Positions 23,640-37,998 of a stretch of 64,000 nt of DNA are shown here, piece after piece. The notes under the pieces were generated by a model, which was not told the DNA's origin, made no database searches, and saw nothing but the letters and a program-made list of their open reading frames with translations. The position numbers and the translations under genes are program-made. Origin of the DNA: Sialis fuliginosa (taxonomy: Eukaryota; Arthropoda; Insecta; Megaloptera; Sialidae); contig OY540813.1 in assembly GCA_961205875.1 (NCBI GenBank), forward strand, positions 9,643,001-9,707,000. Reading direction: 5' to 3'. The number at the start of each line of letters is the position of its first letter. The first letter of the stretch is position 1.

Positions 23640-25880
23640 GGTCGCGTAACGCAACTCGTTTATCTTATTTTTTAACATTAGTTTTTATATTAGAGAGATA
23701 TCTCGTCATGTAAAATGGCGTGTGCTTATTTTGCGTAAATATTTATTAGGCTGCTGCCACACGTACCGGAAATGACTGGAAACTAACTGGGCAAATACCC
23801 GGTGGGCCGGCCAAAATATAAAACACATTTTTAAAAGGTTACAAATTATTGTGATTTTGTTAGGCATAAATTTAGGTACTGACTTCATTTTACACATTGG
23901 GATGAGATTTTTTAAATCAGTGTTGATTCCAAGCTATAACTGGATGCAGGTCGTTAATTTTTCCGATCAGCGTAAGTGGTTTTCAAATCTTATGTTAGTA
24001 TGCTCAGAATTTGTGATTGGATATTTCAATTTATCTATTAAAGCGATAAGTTTATAAATGTGATTTAAATGAAAAATTACATGAAAAAAAATAATTAATA
24101 TAATTATTTATACAATAAGCTTTGAGAAGAAATAATAATAAGTTATGAATTATGATTAACCTTCTTATTTTCTTATCTTTAAGTTTATATTTTTATGACA
24201 GATTTTAATTTGATGCATGTAATATTATCCCAAAATTTTGAATTTTAGATTTCGTTCTAATTGTAAGTATGTTTTACATATTATATAGAAAATGACTTGA
24301 AAAGTTGAAATTTTCAAATTTTAGATCTGTATGCCCTTTCTCGAAGTATGGTCTCTCTTTTGATTTTTTTTAAATTTTGGAGAAAAATAGCCGTAACTTT
24401 TTTAACCGATCGTCGGAATCGATTTTAGTCGACGAAATTGAAAAATTTCCACTATATCTTTTAAAAAAATGTCGATTTTTGACCAAATATGTTTTGTCGA
24501 ATTTTGTTGTATTAGTATTACCTATATACATGTAATTACATAGATTTTAACACGCTGATTTTACGATCAATGTTTAATAAATACATTTTAAACATTTGTT
24601 CTAGATAATTTAAATATCAAGCAAACAAAATGTTAATAACAGATTAAGAAGTTGGTAATTAAATCCAACCCATTTCTCACGAAACACGTGGCGAAATTGT
24701 TTTTTTTTATACAAAATTTTGCTCTTACATTGTACACCTAACTTGTTTATAATAACAGGTTTAAATAAATGTGAAATGTCTGTTACGGATGAATTTGAAA
24801 AATAATGTAAAATAATAGTTATTTACTTACAGCTTCCGTAACGTTTAGATCTTGTTTGATATACGTATAATTTTATTTCATATATGTATAGTTGGGATAT
24901 TAATAATATACTTCAAGTAGTTTCAAGCTTGAGGTACAGTGTGTTTTTTTACTTCTTATTATATAAAATAGTTTTTCTCTTGTGTTTTCTTTTTTTTAAT
25001 CTTTGTATATAAAGTTTCTCTTACATTTCTAATTGACAACAGTCCCATCTCATTTGGAGATAATTATTGATTTCAAACGAAGTTCGATCTGTACTTATGT
25101 ATTATTTAATGTCCCTACATATTTATTTCATAGACATACTCTACTTCTTATGTGTTTTTATCATATTGATTAACTGTTTTAATATGTATTTGTTATAAAG
25201 TAGCCACCTTTTATATTTTAGTTGGAGATCGTTATGGTGAGTATATAATAACTTTTAAATGATGTAATAATAATACATCCGTTGTAAAAACCCAGTTTTG
25301 TAATAAATACGTACCTACATACATATATACTGTATAATTGTATATAAATAATGCTATTTTTATTTAATTTTTTATATGAATCAATCAATGTATTCCCACT
25401 TTAAAGAAACTAGTTAATTAAACAAATCAAAATCAAGGGCAACAATTTCTCGATGTTGGGAAGGGTATTAAACAGGTCATGATGATAAATGGATTATAAT
25501 TACACATGCATAATAACATTTGTAAGGACTAAATAAAACATTATGCAAGTTTTGATTGAAACTAATTACAAAAACTCGTGTTGTATTGTACATATGTATG
25601 CACATTATGGTTATAATATCTTTGTTAACGATATATGTACCATCTGCATCATAATTCGTCTACCACCCTAAAGGTCACATTCGCTTACAACAAATTCGAA
25701 AATATTATATTGTATACCTATATTGTTAATTGTAATAACTTAACTTGTAAAAATTTACAAAAAAAGTTAATGAATGGGCCTATCAAATCCTGACGTTGTG
25801 TAGAAGAAGTTGTGGTTTTGAAAAATTTCACTGTATATTTTTATCTAACTATGATAATAACCAAAATACAAAACATCTTT
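23640..25880. other. Gene-free stretch with one repeat-like block
   Basis: 24290-24500 (GAAAAGTTGAAATTTTCAAA, CGATCGTCGGAATCGATTTT, long A/T tracts) has the style of a dispersed repeat but no partner here. Near 25211-25236 the string ATATTTTAG, fifteen bases, then GTGAGTAT resembles a micro-exon between splice sites, which is weak. No gene supported. Confidence 0.4.
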
Positions 25881-25884
25881 CATC

Positions 25885-26110
25885 TCGATACAGTTTCCCG
25901 GACAGTAGATATTATTTCAAATGCCCGCGAAGACAACGGAAGCAGTACATATTTCATTTTGCGACAAGTGCGCGTTAGTTACAACGTGTCTGGCCAACCA
26001 CCTGCCTAGGCGCAACCCGGACAGTTTTGAGTTATAGCTACGCGGTTTCCGCGGCACATTCAAATACTACTTGCTCCATTGTGACTTCTAGCACCGTAAA
26101 TCCTGATTGT
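25885..26110. promoter_or_regulatory. GC-rich islet, possible promoter or first exon
   Basis: Contains CCCGCGAAGACAACGGAAGC, CAACCACCTGCCTAGGCGCA and CTACGCGGTTTCCGCGGCAC, clearly more GC-rich than either side. Two overlapping open stretches (60 and 65 codons) cross it in different frames with no domain and no codon pattern. Possibly regulatory or a leader exon. Confidence 0.25.
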
Positions 26111-26114
26111 CATA

Positions 26115-29100
26115 ATAATCTGCATTGTCTATTGTATCGGCCTCTTATTTAGTCACTAGAAATATTATTATCGTTTAAAAACTAACTTTTGACTTTTCTG
26201 GTCAATTACTTTAGCTCATTTGTGTTTTCAATTTTCCGGAGTAAATCTTGTGTTATTAGTTTGATGATTAAAGAATATTTCATTACATTTTGATTTCGAC
26301 GTTTAAGTACTGTAGATACATTGGATTTCTCAGCATACAAAAATGCCAATTACGCTTTTCTGAAATTTTGTTTAACGGGGGGCGGGGGTGGGGGCGGTGT
26401 AACTTAGTTACATATGTGTGGAGTATGCCATTTTTATGCTTCAAATGTAAATTTGATTTGCATTGTCCAATATTATATCAACGTTAAACCTTATAATGGA
26501 AATAATCAAGGTTTTTCAAAAGTGCATTTATTTTAATTTATAGCTTTGTCGCCACCCCCTTATGTTATATTAAAGTATGGTTATTTATGTATGTAGATCA
26601 AAAAAAGAAAGGACAGTTTATAATAAGTAAGAATATATAGTCGACCTTCTATAAGTTGAGATTTTTGTAACAATATCCAATATAGTTAGATTTGCATTAT
26701 ATAAAATGCAATCAGAAAAATCATTATTCAAATGAATTCAATTAAAAATTCTGCTTTGTTAAAAAAAAAACCTAAAAGGTTTAGTAAAAATATCAATCTT
26801 ATAGGTAGTCCGCGGAAAGGGAAGTGCTTTTGATAAATAATAATTTTACCAGACAAATAATAAATAAGAAAACAACATTTTTGATGATACGTAAGTATCT
26901 AATAAAATTAAAATCATTCCCGAGTGAATGAAATCGTTATTGAAGTATATTGTAAGTTTTCACACTACAAAACTACAATTCCTTAAAGTTTTAAAAACAC
27001 TACTCCGAACAAATTCAACAGTTTAAAATGAGTCCAATATCAAACCGTGAGATAAACGCGTCTAAAAATATTTACATAATATATAAGAAATTAAGACATT
27101 GCATATTAAAGTCGCTTGTGTGATTTATGAGTACTAATATACATAATCTAAACAAATTACTGCAACACCTGAATAAACGGTGTAAATAATAACAATGTCT
27201 CGTAGTAGGATGTGGCATATACCTACAATTCTAAATTACCTGTTTGCTTCATTAGATATAAATGGAATAAGTGCCCACAGCGGATATTGGTGTAGGAAAA
27301 TAAGTATATAGGTATGGTGTTTTTTAATTTTAACATTGTCGATATCGATTTAGTATGTTTTAATGCAGGTTTTATTTATTTCTAAAGTATTCTCATCATT
27401 AAGTATTCTAAACTGACATATGTAGTACATGAAAATGACATATATACATATATGTATGGTTAGCCCAACGATTAACCATGGTCCCCACATCTTATCACGG
27501 GCTTCCGTACCAGTGGTTTCTTTCTTTGTGAGGGCCATGCCACAAATCATACAATTAAATAATATATCTACTATAATCTACCTTGAGCACAGTAAGCGAA
27601 TTGTTTCCAATTAAATACTTCATAAAAAAAAGAAATTAATTCGTAAATACATTATTATTATTTTGGTAAATATATAAACTCAGTTTGATTTTCTTCTGTA
27701 CGTAAAGTATTTTATAAAGAGAAATAATTAAAGAGTAATAAAGAGAATCATAAAATTCCAAAACAAACTGTTCGTAAGTACTTACGTTTATATATTTTTT
27801 ATTTACTTGATACAGGAAGACGTTCGTTTAATAGTTGATACTGTAAATAATCGATAAAGAAACCTTACAAGTGAAATAAATAAAATGTCAAATATAATTG
27901 TTTCTGAAACGCTACTCTTGTATCATTACGTGATTTAAGTACTTTACAATAAGTCGCAAAAAGCAGAAGCTTTTAAGATTCCAATAAAATGAGCGCTATA
28001 ATGACACGAACTGAAATCAGCTCGTTCGACATTTTTCTATTAGCTGGTATGAATTGTGCCGCATTGTTGGCCAAGTCCATATAAAGTATATGCTCAATGT
28101 TTCTTGCGAATTATCCAATTACCTTATTATATTGGATTATAAATGTAGTCAGATAAAAAGTATACTAGATGTTCTTATAAGGAGGCTATGACGTTTTATT
28201 TATTTATGTCCATGAGTGCCGATGCTATGAAGAGGTCACGTGAAATATAATTGTTAAAACACATTTTTTTATCTTGTAATAAATACTAATTCCAAGTTTT
28301 ATGGTACCTTTGACAGTGGCGTTTCTTTTGGTGGAGAGGGGGGATTAAATGATGAAGTATCAAAAATTTCTGAAGAGTTTTTTTCTTTACTTTTCATCTT
28401 CAAAATTTAATCAGTCGAAGTTGAAAAAAAATTGTTTGAATTTTTTTATTTTCTATACTTTCTGAGTATAGTTATCGGGTTAATTTTGCATGGATAATTC
28501 ATAATAATGAAAATATATTGAATATCAGCCTAATTACTTATGTGGCCCGCAGGCTAGCGTTTGCCCACGCCTGATGTACATATATTTGAACTAATGTATT
28601 TAACAAAACAATAAATAATAAAAGTTGTACTTAAACGTAACCACAATAATAAAAAGCTAACTGGAAGACAATAAAATAAGCAGTAACTTGATATGGGTAC
28701 CTGCCAAGTAATCATCGACCAACGCTAATGATCTTAAGCGTCTCGCTACATAACAATGCTCAGAGTCAAACAAGTATCTCCATCTATGGACAAACGAAAG
28801 AAAGAAAGCGCCAAAAGTAATTAAAATGTTGTCTGTCTAAATGACAATACGATCTTATGATTGATAAAAACATATTTTAATGGGCACGATTTTGAAAGAC
28901 TCTCGTAAATATATATAACAATTAAGTGTTTTGTGATCTCTTTATATTTTTAGGTAGTTGTGGTATGTTGTTTCTTAATAACATATCAATACAGTGAGTG
29001 ACTGGATAATATCTTTCATTTCTAAATATTAAATGTTTGTATGTGCATTGAAGTACCTATGTAGAACTATTTTCTAATTGAGATGTGAGATAATTATTAT

Positions 29101-32100
29101 TAAGCAATAGTTAGATTAAGTTTTTTCAACGACTGGTTTATATCTATTAATAATACTAGTATAACTCGCGTGGCCGAACGGGATAAGCCCTAAAGCCAAA
29201 CAGCTCACAAAAAAATTTTTTTCACTGGATGCTTAACTTGTAAATTTAATGTTTATTTATGAAAAATGCAATTTACAATACATAATTCTATATCAATCTT
29301 TGCATTATTATTTAACTTTTGTTAAACTATTTTTTTTTTTCAAAAATTGATTCTATTCCACATCTTTAAACATGTTTTCAAATAACTTAAGGTTTTAATT
29401 AAAATCGGGTACCTTGTAATTTATGTATAGGATATTAATTATATCTATTCATAATCTCCTTTTTCGTTTATTAATATTGATTATAATACTTATTATATAC
29501 AGACATAATAAAAAAAAGTAGATTTTTTATTTAAAAAATAATTAAATCGACCTTAAGATCATAGATACTATATTTAGAACATGTATATAAACATAATTAA
29601 ATAAACAGTGTTGAAACACAAAAGATTCATGTGCACAATATATCACAAACCTCTATTTCACGCTCTTGACTGAATTATGTCCAAGTTCTGCTGTAGGCGG
29701 GAGTTCTCACGAAGCCATTTTAAAAAGTAACAATGTTCATCATAAATACTGATTATGTGTATAATTAATATCTTTAAATGTGCATGCTCACGATGGACAC
29801 GATTTCTATTTCACAGTTTTAAATTTATAACTGCATTTTGTGTTTGTCCCTGGCAACAAATTGAAAATGTTAAATAAGGTTTATAGCTTTGTTTTAGATG
29901 ATATGTGATAAGTTTGCGTTATTAAATTATGAGTTGAATAATAATAAAAATTTTTATGTCTTAATAAATTTTATTTAGATCATATCTTTTATAATGGTTT
30001 CATATTTGAGTCAATATAAACAAGGAGTGGTTGCATACCTGGGGCAGCTTTATTTTAAGTTAAAAAAAAAAACAAAACGAAAAATATTATAGAATAAAAA
30101 TTCATTAAATATCTTTTAACTAGAAAATCTTATGGAAAATGGGTCTCTGCCGATTTAGTTAAAATTGTAGTATGATGTAAAACAAAGAAAGTGAGCCAGC
30201 CGAAAACGATAACACTCGGTAGAAAGAGAAAGAAAAGATTGTGGATCTCTATCTGTTTCCATAGAGATGGTGGTTCATATTTTTACAACTTTATTATCTA
30301 TGTGCTTACATCTGATCACAGAATATATACCTGGCATTTGTAGTAAAATTCTAGTTTTTTTGTGGTTTTTTATTAACAAAAATTTTGTTAATATTTAGTA
30401 TGTACGAGTATCTTTATTCTGTGGTATGTACATTATATACAATCGGTTTGAAGTTAAACATTACAAAATAACACAAATATATAACCAATTAATTTTAAAA
30501 AAATTATTGCCCTTTAAATTTATACGCCATTATGTAAAGAAAACTTACGAATGCATCAAAAGACAAAGACACAAGTAGGTACTCAATATTTTCTTTCTCT
30601 TATTATTTATGATTGACGTCCGCTTACATAAAGTGCTATGGATCACTTTCTTTTTGTCATATAATATCTTTGAAAACATATCGTCCCGATCAAAAGTCTG
30701 AATAGGTAGTTTTTCAAGTTATTCAGTACAACAGTTAACGATTAGGTACACGTGTAAATCCTTCATGAAATCGTGTAAAATACAACCTTACCATCATATA
30801 CAAAAGTAGATAATAATTCTAGTAATTATAAAATAAATTCAAATTATATGTAATATGTATGTAATAACTTATAATAAGCGAGAATATATAACCTATCACA
30901 ATATGCTCTAACATAATAGATTAATATTGATCCATTAAAATTAAATTACAATAAACGTGCCTCGCTAAGAAATACTGATAGTCAATTATAATTGATACCT
31001 AAAACAATACCGACATAAAGACACAAAACTTCAATGGTGTAATAAAATTAGGTACACGTAAGACATAGTATAATATGTATATATTAGTATATTTTTCATA
31101 TTAAATGTATATCATAAAGGCTTGTATGCACTTTTTAAAAATCATTTCACTAAAAATTAATAGGTAGCAAGCACTTTCTACACTCGAACATAAATTGTGA
31201 TACTTTGCATTAAAAATTATTCCTTTGCACTGAATGATCCTACTGATATTTTGATATATTTATTGTGATTTTATAATTTTAACTTAACCAAAACTAACCA
31301 ACTTTATTCTGATTTTTAACAACTGTGACGTCATACCGACTTATTCTTCAATATGAGTTAAAATTTAATGCAAGCTATTAAAATTTATGTTGGAGTGTAC
31401 AAAGTGCATACTATCATTTAGTGCAATTATATATAACCATATGATAAACATTATGTGCACATATTAATTTTTTTAATTGAGGAATTTGATTAAAAAATGT
31501 ATTTTTTAACAACATACTGTCAGAATAAAAAATACATATCAAGTATTGTAAATTTCTTATAACCAATCGAATAAATCAGTTCGAAGATTCCCACGCAAAT
31601 ATCATTTGTGCAAATTCGCACGAAGATATAGAAATGTACATACATATGTACAACGTTCCGTAAAAATATCTCGTTCGATTGTTTGACTGTTACAAATCGC
31701 TTACGCATATAAGGAAGAAGTTAATGACACAGACCACTGATGAAGAAGCTGAGCCAGTTATTTGCAAATTAAGTACTTATCTCAGCATGTTAACATTAAA
31801 TTGTATTATTGATAAATGGTAACAAGGTACAGCATATAGCTTGATAATTCCACCTACATACGATACATAAGGTTTTGGTGATAATATTTGTAACACATTG
31901 TATTAATTACAGTTTTAAAACTTATTCGAGACAAATTTTTGCTTATCAGAAATTAATTTTATATTTTTTGGAGTTGAATCTCATTAAGACATTATTCATT
32001 AATTTTTCACAATCAGTATTTAAGAAGAGATAATAATAACCTTATTTTCGAATTAAGAATTTATTTACTTGTTCTTTTTATTTTGCAAGAGAGTTTTCAG

Positions 32101-34130
32101 AAAAGATATCGATATGTGACATATCACATTGCTGATATTTCGAAAGCGTTAATGATTTTATATAAAACAATTTAAATATTTCATCTCGCTCGATAACGGA
32201 TATTGCAAATGTCTTTAAATCATGGCTATGGACATTACAAAATGGTTTTATGGTATTTACCGTGTGAATTTTATTTCCATGATGTCATATATATATGTAT
32301 ATGTATAAAAAGTAATAAAATAAATCTTGAATCAAACAGAAGTTAATGTGGGAAAATATGTAGAAAATATACAGAAGGTGTCAATTGTTTTATAGATTAA
32401 CTCATTTTAACGATCACTAATAATAATAATTTTTCAACACTTAACATAAAAAAATCTGTCATCTCATAAAATAATATTTAATTAATTAACTTCGCAACAG
32501 ATATTTCAACCAGAATCTATTTATGGTTCGGGTTCGGTTCGGGTTCAAATATATGCAAATTGTAGTTCGGGTTCAGGTTCCGGTTCAAGTTCCTGCTTCG
32601 CACCCTATTCAAATATGTATGCAACAGAATGAAAAGAAATTCTTATTTTATATACCTAACTAGTTTTTGGCTCATTTTTCTTTGATTTGCGATTTATTTT
32701 AAAACATTTTTATAGAAAAAAATATTGGAGCTTAATATGGCAAATATTTGGAAACAATAGTGTATATGTCAGTGCTAGACAGGGGTGCACAAACTTTTGA
32801 TGCTGCGCAACCCTTTTTATTCAAATACAAACTAACCCTCTTCAATATGAATAAGATTTGATAATTGCGAGAGATTTGAGCGTAACTAAATTTAAAAAGT
32901 TAAAATTATATAATGGTCATCATCGCGTTCCTATTTTGCGTACTCTTAATATTTGGAATAAGCTGCGTAAGCATATTTTATTGTTAGACAAACACCAACA
33001 AGCTATAAGAGGTACAAAATCTAACGAGCATATCTGAATTTATCTTTTCTTCAAGTTAATGTTCAGATATAGTTAATTTGAAAAAATTGAATCAGACTAT
33101 TTTTTTTAAATTATTGATAAGTTTATTACAGTCTATGTTACAGTATTTTTTGTGGTAGCAATTATCAAATTCAATAATACACTATACCTTCTTTCAAAAA
33201 GCATGATCATAATTTTAGAATAAATAAAAACCGTATAAACATAATAATATATACCAATATAATATTAGATCGTGATATTTTGATTAAACAGACTGCCCCA
33301 AACTTGAACAAACAAACTACTGATAATTTTAGCGTATTTTACGTAATCTTGCCTTTCAGCTGTAGATAATCGTCTTGTTTATTTTTGATGAACGGAAACA
33401 TAATTGGTGTTTGATTACTGCAAGTAATAACACGTTTTGAATCGTGATATGTATTCGGAACTGGATAGAAAATTGTTAACATTATTAGAGATTACCTTGA
33501 ACTCAACACACACTAAATATCTTGACCCAATTTTATCTGATAATTATTTTGTAATATTAATTTCAATTATAAAATGTAAACTAGTTGATTATTTTAGTAC
33601 GTTATGAGGTAATTTAGAAATAATTGTGTTATATGAACAATAAAAATATCTAAATTGAGAAGGAAATACATGAAAATCTAGTTTGACCAGTTGTCAGAAT
33701 TTATGATAAACAACAATAACATTGTTTATTTTCTTACATCCTTGATGCAACTTTTAAATTTTTTATGTTACGAAAATTTTAAGTAGTTATAACAAAAGAA
33801 AAAATAATAATATCCTAAAATCGAAATGTATGTATATTTATTTACATTTAATGTCATTAATAAAAAAATAATAAACAAATTCTATACGATGAAAGCATAC
33901 ACAATATATCTATATTAAACCATAACGCATGTATTTATTACAGCAATGAATCATAATATACACCTGATTCAAAAACAACGGTAGAAATATTTGTAACAAA
34001 AAATCAGGTTCAACGTTTTGACTTTATCCAACGAATGACATCACCAAGTGGCATAGATTAATTCTTTAATACGCGCACGCCTGGATAATTGTATGCTTAA
34101 TTAGTGTTATTTTTTAACAACATACAGTTT
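26115..34130. other. Long gene-free stretch with transposon remnants
   Basis: Items seen: a G-rich tract at 26379-26400; a 66-codon ATG-led minus-strand open stretch at 27550-27350 with one hydrophobic run (WGPWLIVGLTIHICIYVIF), unrecognised; hAT-like end fragments near 28314 (CAGTGGCGTTTC), 28541-28572 (complement CAGGCGTGGGCAAACGCTAG) and 32779 (CAGGGGTGCACAAAC); a tRNA-like box near 29170 (TGGCCGAACGG), with no full tRNA; and a short GGTTCGGGTTCGG repeat at 32525-32600. No exon series was found. Confidence 0.45.
32518..32605 (-). repeat. Short, internally deleted copy of the GAACCC-type element
   Basis: ATTTATGGTTCGGGTTC is shared with the complement of the right end of the 48.0-48.6 kb element, and GTTCAAGTTCCTGC matches its outer edge. 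The two ends are brought close together, so the middle is missing. Confidence 0.6.
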
Positions 34131-34315
34131 TTAGGGTTTCGTAAAAAACTATAGGAACCCTTACAGTTTCGTTCTGTCCGTCCGTCTGTATGTCTGTCTG
34201 TTTTTTATACCGATTTAGATGAAATTTGGTATACGGACGTAGATTGATAGCTCAAAAACAGAAATTATACCTATTTTCGAAAAAAACATTTTTTTTATAT
34301 ATTTATCGTCCTAAA
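34131..34315 (-). repeat. Dispersed repeat, family D, truncated copy
   Basis: Starts TTTAGGGTTTCG, then CTATAGGAACCCTTACAGTT, CTGTCCGTCCGTCTG and GAAATTTGGTATACGGACGT. The last block matches 54493-54515. Only the tail half of the family is present. Confidence 0.65.
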
Positions 34316-34321
34316 AATTAT

Positions 34322-34545
34322 CGTTATTTTACGTGGGCGTTATAACGTCCGGTTGTAATATGAAAATTCGTCAGGCAAATGTCAACATGCCCCCTCCCCC
34401 AATACGTGCTAAGTTTAAAAAAAGGAATACAATTGTTGTAGGTATTTCAAACGTCACGTTTGTTCGTCACATATCATCATACTAAGCAATTGCCCCTTCC
34501 TCCTTTTTTACGTACGTATTTTATGGACGACCCCCTATCTGCACC
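34322..34545. repeat. Probable dispersed repeat, family B relative
   Basis: Holds GGGCGTTATAACGTCCGG (near-palindromic), CCCCCTCCCCC and an end TACGTATTTTATGGACGACC whose complement resembles the start of the 11.7-kb repeat. A 77-codon open stretch at 34460-34693 runs through it and is unlikely to be a gene. Confidence 0.45.
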
Positions 34546-35039
34546 CAAAAACATGTCTTTTTACATACTATATTCTGACATAATTTTTTTTATTAATAAA
34601 TTTGAAGTGAATAAAACACCCCTCATTTTCCAGCTAACATTTTTTTTTCTGGCAAACTACATTCATAAAGATACACATATAAAAAAATTGTAATAATCGG
34701 AGATAAAAAATAGTGGGTTAATATGACATATTAAAATGTTTAACCATTTTTAGGACCAAAAACCCGCCTTATGGACCCTCATCAATTTATTCGATTTCTT
34801 TACAAAATTGGCCATCAGTGTCAGTAATTAAAGGAGAGTGATCTCTGGTTTTAAACAGAATTCTTTACATTTTCCTGCTATATATAAATACTTTTCAAAA
34901 TACCACAAGCATGGTTTTCTCACGTAAAAAGCACCAGAATAAAACAAAACCGAGAACAATACAAGAAAACAATAATTGGCTTACAAGATATAACACATTC
35001 ACGGAACCCATTAATAAATAGTAAACGTTATGATATATT

Positions 35040-35400
35040 GCAGTTTCCCACGACATGCAGCATTCGTTAGAGTAGCGATCGGACAGTTATGCGGCCAGAT
35101 TCTCGGTTAACACGTCCATAAGCCCATATCGGGGAGCGTTGAGACGGCGATCCGTCATCACCCCTCTGTCTACTGACACTTGCACACACACGCTGATTGG
35201 AGCGCGTAAATGTGGCCGTGCATTTAAATGTACGGATGCGTTCTTTGCGTACGATGCGTTTGTGTTCAGAACTGCAATAGTTGTTTAAGGGATGTTCATG
35301 ATATGATGGCTGAAGACAATTCAGACATTAGCACGCAAATAACACCGGTGAATGTGAATAAACAAATTGTTGTCGAGACGTGAATACACGATATCAAAAG
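35040..35400 (+). promoter_or_regulatory. GC-rich islet with possible first coding exon
   Basis: About 300 bp of complex, CpG-bearing sequence (GCGGCCAGATTCTCGG, GGAGCGTTGAGACGGCGATC, GATTGGAGCGCGTAAATGTG) in AT-rich DNA. At its right edge ATGATGGCTGAAGACAATTC begins MMAEDNSDISTQITP and meets a possible donor ACCG/GTGAATG near 35347; without splicing it stops after VNVNKQIVVET. This is the best promoter-plus-first-exon candidate in the gene-poor stretch, but no second exon was found. Confidence 0.3.
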
Positions 35401-35631
35401 TTTTTCGCGTGCTGAAACCGAATCAATTTTAAAAATTACCCAATTAACTCAGGTTCTGGTAAAAATGACACTTTTAGACATATTTATGAATATATTACCA
35501 AACAGGCATATTTTTCTAAAGATTTCGTTTACGCAACAAATGAAATTTTATTGTTGAATACATTTTTTCACCAAGATACACCAGTTTGGAGATATTATTA
35601 TGATGTTTTTAGAGTTTCGAAGAAACCCTAT

Positions 35632-35820
35632 TAATCCCATTTTTCACGCAAAGCAAAATATCTCGTAAACTATATAAGCTAGAAACTTGACATTATTACT
35701 GAATATGCAAAGTGATGCCTTCTAGTAAAATATGTACAAATTTTTTGAAAAAATAATTTTTCAGAGGGGGCAAGAACATTAAAAGTGTAACAACCTATTG
35801 CAAAAATCTAGGGGATGATT
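35632..35820 (-). repeat. Dispersed repeat, family A, second copy
   Basis: AAGCAAAATATCTCGTAAAC through TTTTTTGAAAAAATAATTTT matches the complement of about 5595-5705 with scattered differences. Borders beyond this block are uncertain. Confidence 0.65.
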
Positions 35821-36388
35821 AGAATGGACCATAGCACATTTTTTGGATGTAAGTGGCATAAGGTATTTGGATTCAATAACAAATACAGAAAATAATGTTC
35901 ATATTGACCAAGAACTTTCAAGCGTCGCAGAGAACGTATCTTGTAGTTTAGTTTTGTTGAAACATCTCATCAATGTTCGATCTTCTGATGTTTTGATTTA
36001 CTGCTACTTTAAAAGGATATAGTAAGGAAAAACAATGACATTTATTAAATTTTTCATAAGAACTCGCAAATAGAAACATCTTTTCTCGGTCTCTTCAGTA
36101 TAACCATAAAAACTGACAGTTATTTACATTTACTATGTTAGAGAGCAGAATAAATTTACTGTTTGTGTTCTTCGTTGGAATGACTTATTATTTTTATGTT
36201 TGCAATGTAATTATTGAATGCATGTATGGTTTAAAAGAATTACTCAGCATATTTTAATTTAATAACAATAACTCTATTATTGCAAATTTAAATAGATCAA
36301 ATGGTTTTGTAATATAGACTAGTGATCTACCAAAACGGTCATTAGATAGTTTTAAACCTTTTCAATTAAATATGTCGTTCAAATCATT

Positions 36389-36816
36389 TAAGATACTGGC
36401 ATCATACCCCAGTTTTGGATTCTTGTTTAATTAAATGTACTAAATTAGAAATATTTGTAAATATTTGATTATTGCTATTACTGAATCATAATCTATAGAC
36501 ACTTAACTATAAAACAATTGATTTGATGATCGGCCAATGGGTTTCAAAACGGTGGACATTTAAACTGATTATTAGTGTAAACTGTAAACTTTATTTTATA
36601 ACTTTTGTATCGTAGTACATATCATTTTGTAATCATTAGCAAGTGTCCATCACTGGGTGCCCATTACTTTATCCATAAACAAAATGAAAGGCTATAATTA
36701 AAAAAAAACCTATATTTGTTGGTATTTAAATTGATTTAATAAAAAGGTAGCCCATCAAACCAAAAAAAAACAGTATTCCTTGTTCTTAAAGCGGCCAAGA
36801 CCGATGCCAGTACTTT
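36389..36816 (-). mobile_element. TA-flanked MITE, family C, copy 2 (reversed)
   Basis: Begins TAAGATACTGGCATCATACC and ends CCAAGACCGATGCCAGTACT. The interior matches the complement of copies 1, 3 and 5 (AATATTTGATTATTGCTATT, GGTGGACATTTAAACTGATT). About 428 bp, slightly shortened; the right flanking TA is lost. Confidence 0.8.
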
Positions 36817-37737
36817 GTTTAATAATAATATAAGACACCACTCAAAAAAAGAAGTAGGAAATTCGTTGAATCAATGACATTTATTTACCGAACCGAATAC
36901 ATAAATATTATCTCGAACTATTCTGCCATGACCATACCAAAAGATTTCGATTCCAATCAATAATCAGTTAGGTGACTAAACTCTAATTTAATTTTAAAAA
37001 TTGCCAAAAAATAACTCATAATTAGTGACATAATTTGTTGTAGAAAGAAGTCAACCAAATATAACAAAAATAATGACAAATTTACATATTCCTTATAAGG
37101 AATACGAAAATTGGAGTTATTAATCCAGCGCATTCCAAATAAACAAGCTTATAATTTGAAGTGTGACATCCAATAACTTTAGATATATGCAAATATGTGC
37201 ACCAATTTCTACGTATCATATTTAAATGATTTCAATTTGGTTTTGGCCCGCGACACCCATATATGGCGGACAGGTTATATCTACTACAGTTTTTGCTATA
37301 CCTACATGAGAGTGCTTGACCACACCTGTTGAAAATTACATATTGTGATGGACACAGACTAAATATCCAATTATATTATCCAAAAACGGACTTAAAATAA
37401 TGCTATAACTTCTATATTATTCATATAATCATACATAAGCAAACAGTTTTTTTATATAAATATAATGGAATAAATTAATTAATGTGATGATCATCTATTT
37501 TGTTTAGAATATTAAATAAATATTTATATTTTAAGATAAACTTAATTATAATATCTAAATCAAGTTTGAACCATCAGTACTGAAATTTTTTGTAAAAAAT
37601 AGTTTACTTTATCATTTATTGTTCTTCAAATTATTCTATTTGAAATAATAGAAAGAAGACGGGGATATATAACCCAAAATAATAATAAATATTGTGGGGA
37701 ATGGTTTATTAGAACACGGTTGTTTAAATACATTTGA

Positions 37738-37998
37738 CTTTCGCTAATTCGGGTATTCCTTGCACAAAAATGACCGGATTATAGAGTGGGTCGGATTACT
37801 TTCAGTAAATTTACTAAGTAATCCGGAAGTCATCATGTGACATGAGCAGTAACGCCTTTAAATGTTTATATTTTATTGTATGGGGTACGCCAGACTGTTG
37901 AGTGGCCGAACTAGCAAAGCCGGATTAGCGAATATAATGCTGCATGTAGGCCATCGTGGTGGAGGTACGCCGGACTATTGAGAAACCGGACTAACAAT
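37738..37998. mobile_element. Probable Tigger/pogo-like MITE or remnant
   Basis: TTTCGCTAATTCGGGTATTC near 37740 is mirrored by CCGGATTAGCGAA near 37920. TAATCCGG/CCGGATTA pieces recur inside. A phrase GGTACGCCRGACTRTTGAG occurs at about 37883 and 37965, some 80 bp apart. Ends and target duplication are unclear. Confidence 0.5.

Noticed and set aside
25211-25236. Fifteen-base micro-exon between AG and GTGAGT
   Set aside because: Such strings arise by chance in AT-rich DNA and no neighbouring exon supports it.
27350-27550. 66-codon minus-strand frame with ATG and one hydrophobic run
   Set aside because: No homologue recognised, no promoter or poly(A) context, second half is AT-rich filler. 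It could be a small membrane protein but the evidence is too thin.
29160-29210. tRNA-like box TGGCCGAACGG
   Set aside because: No acceptor-stem pairing, no T-arm or B box downstream. At most a fragment of a tRNA-derived SINE.
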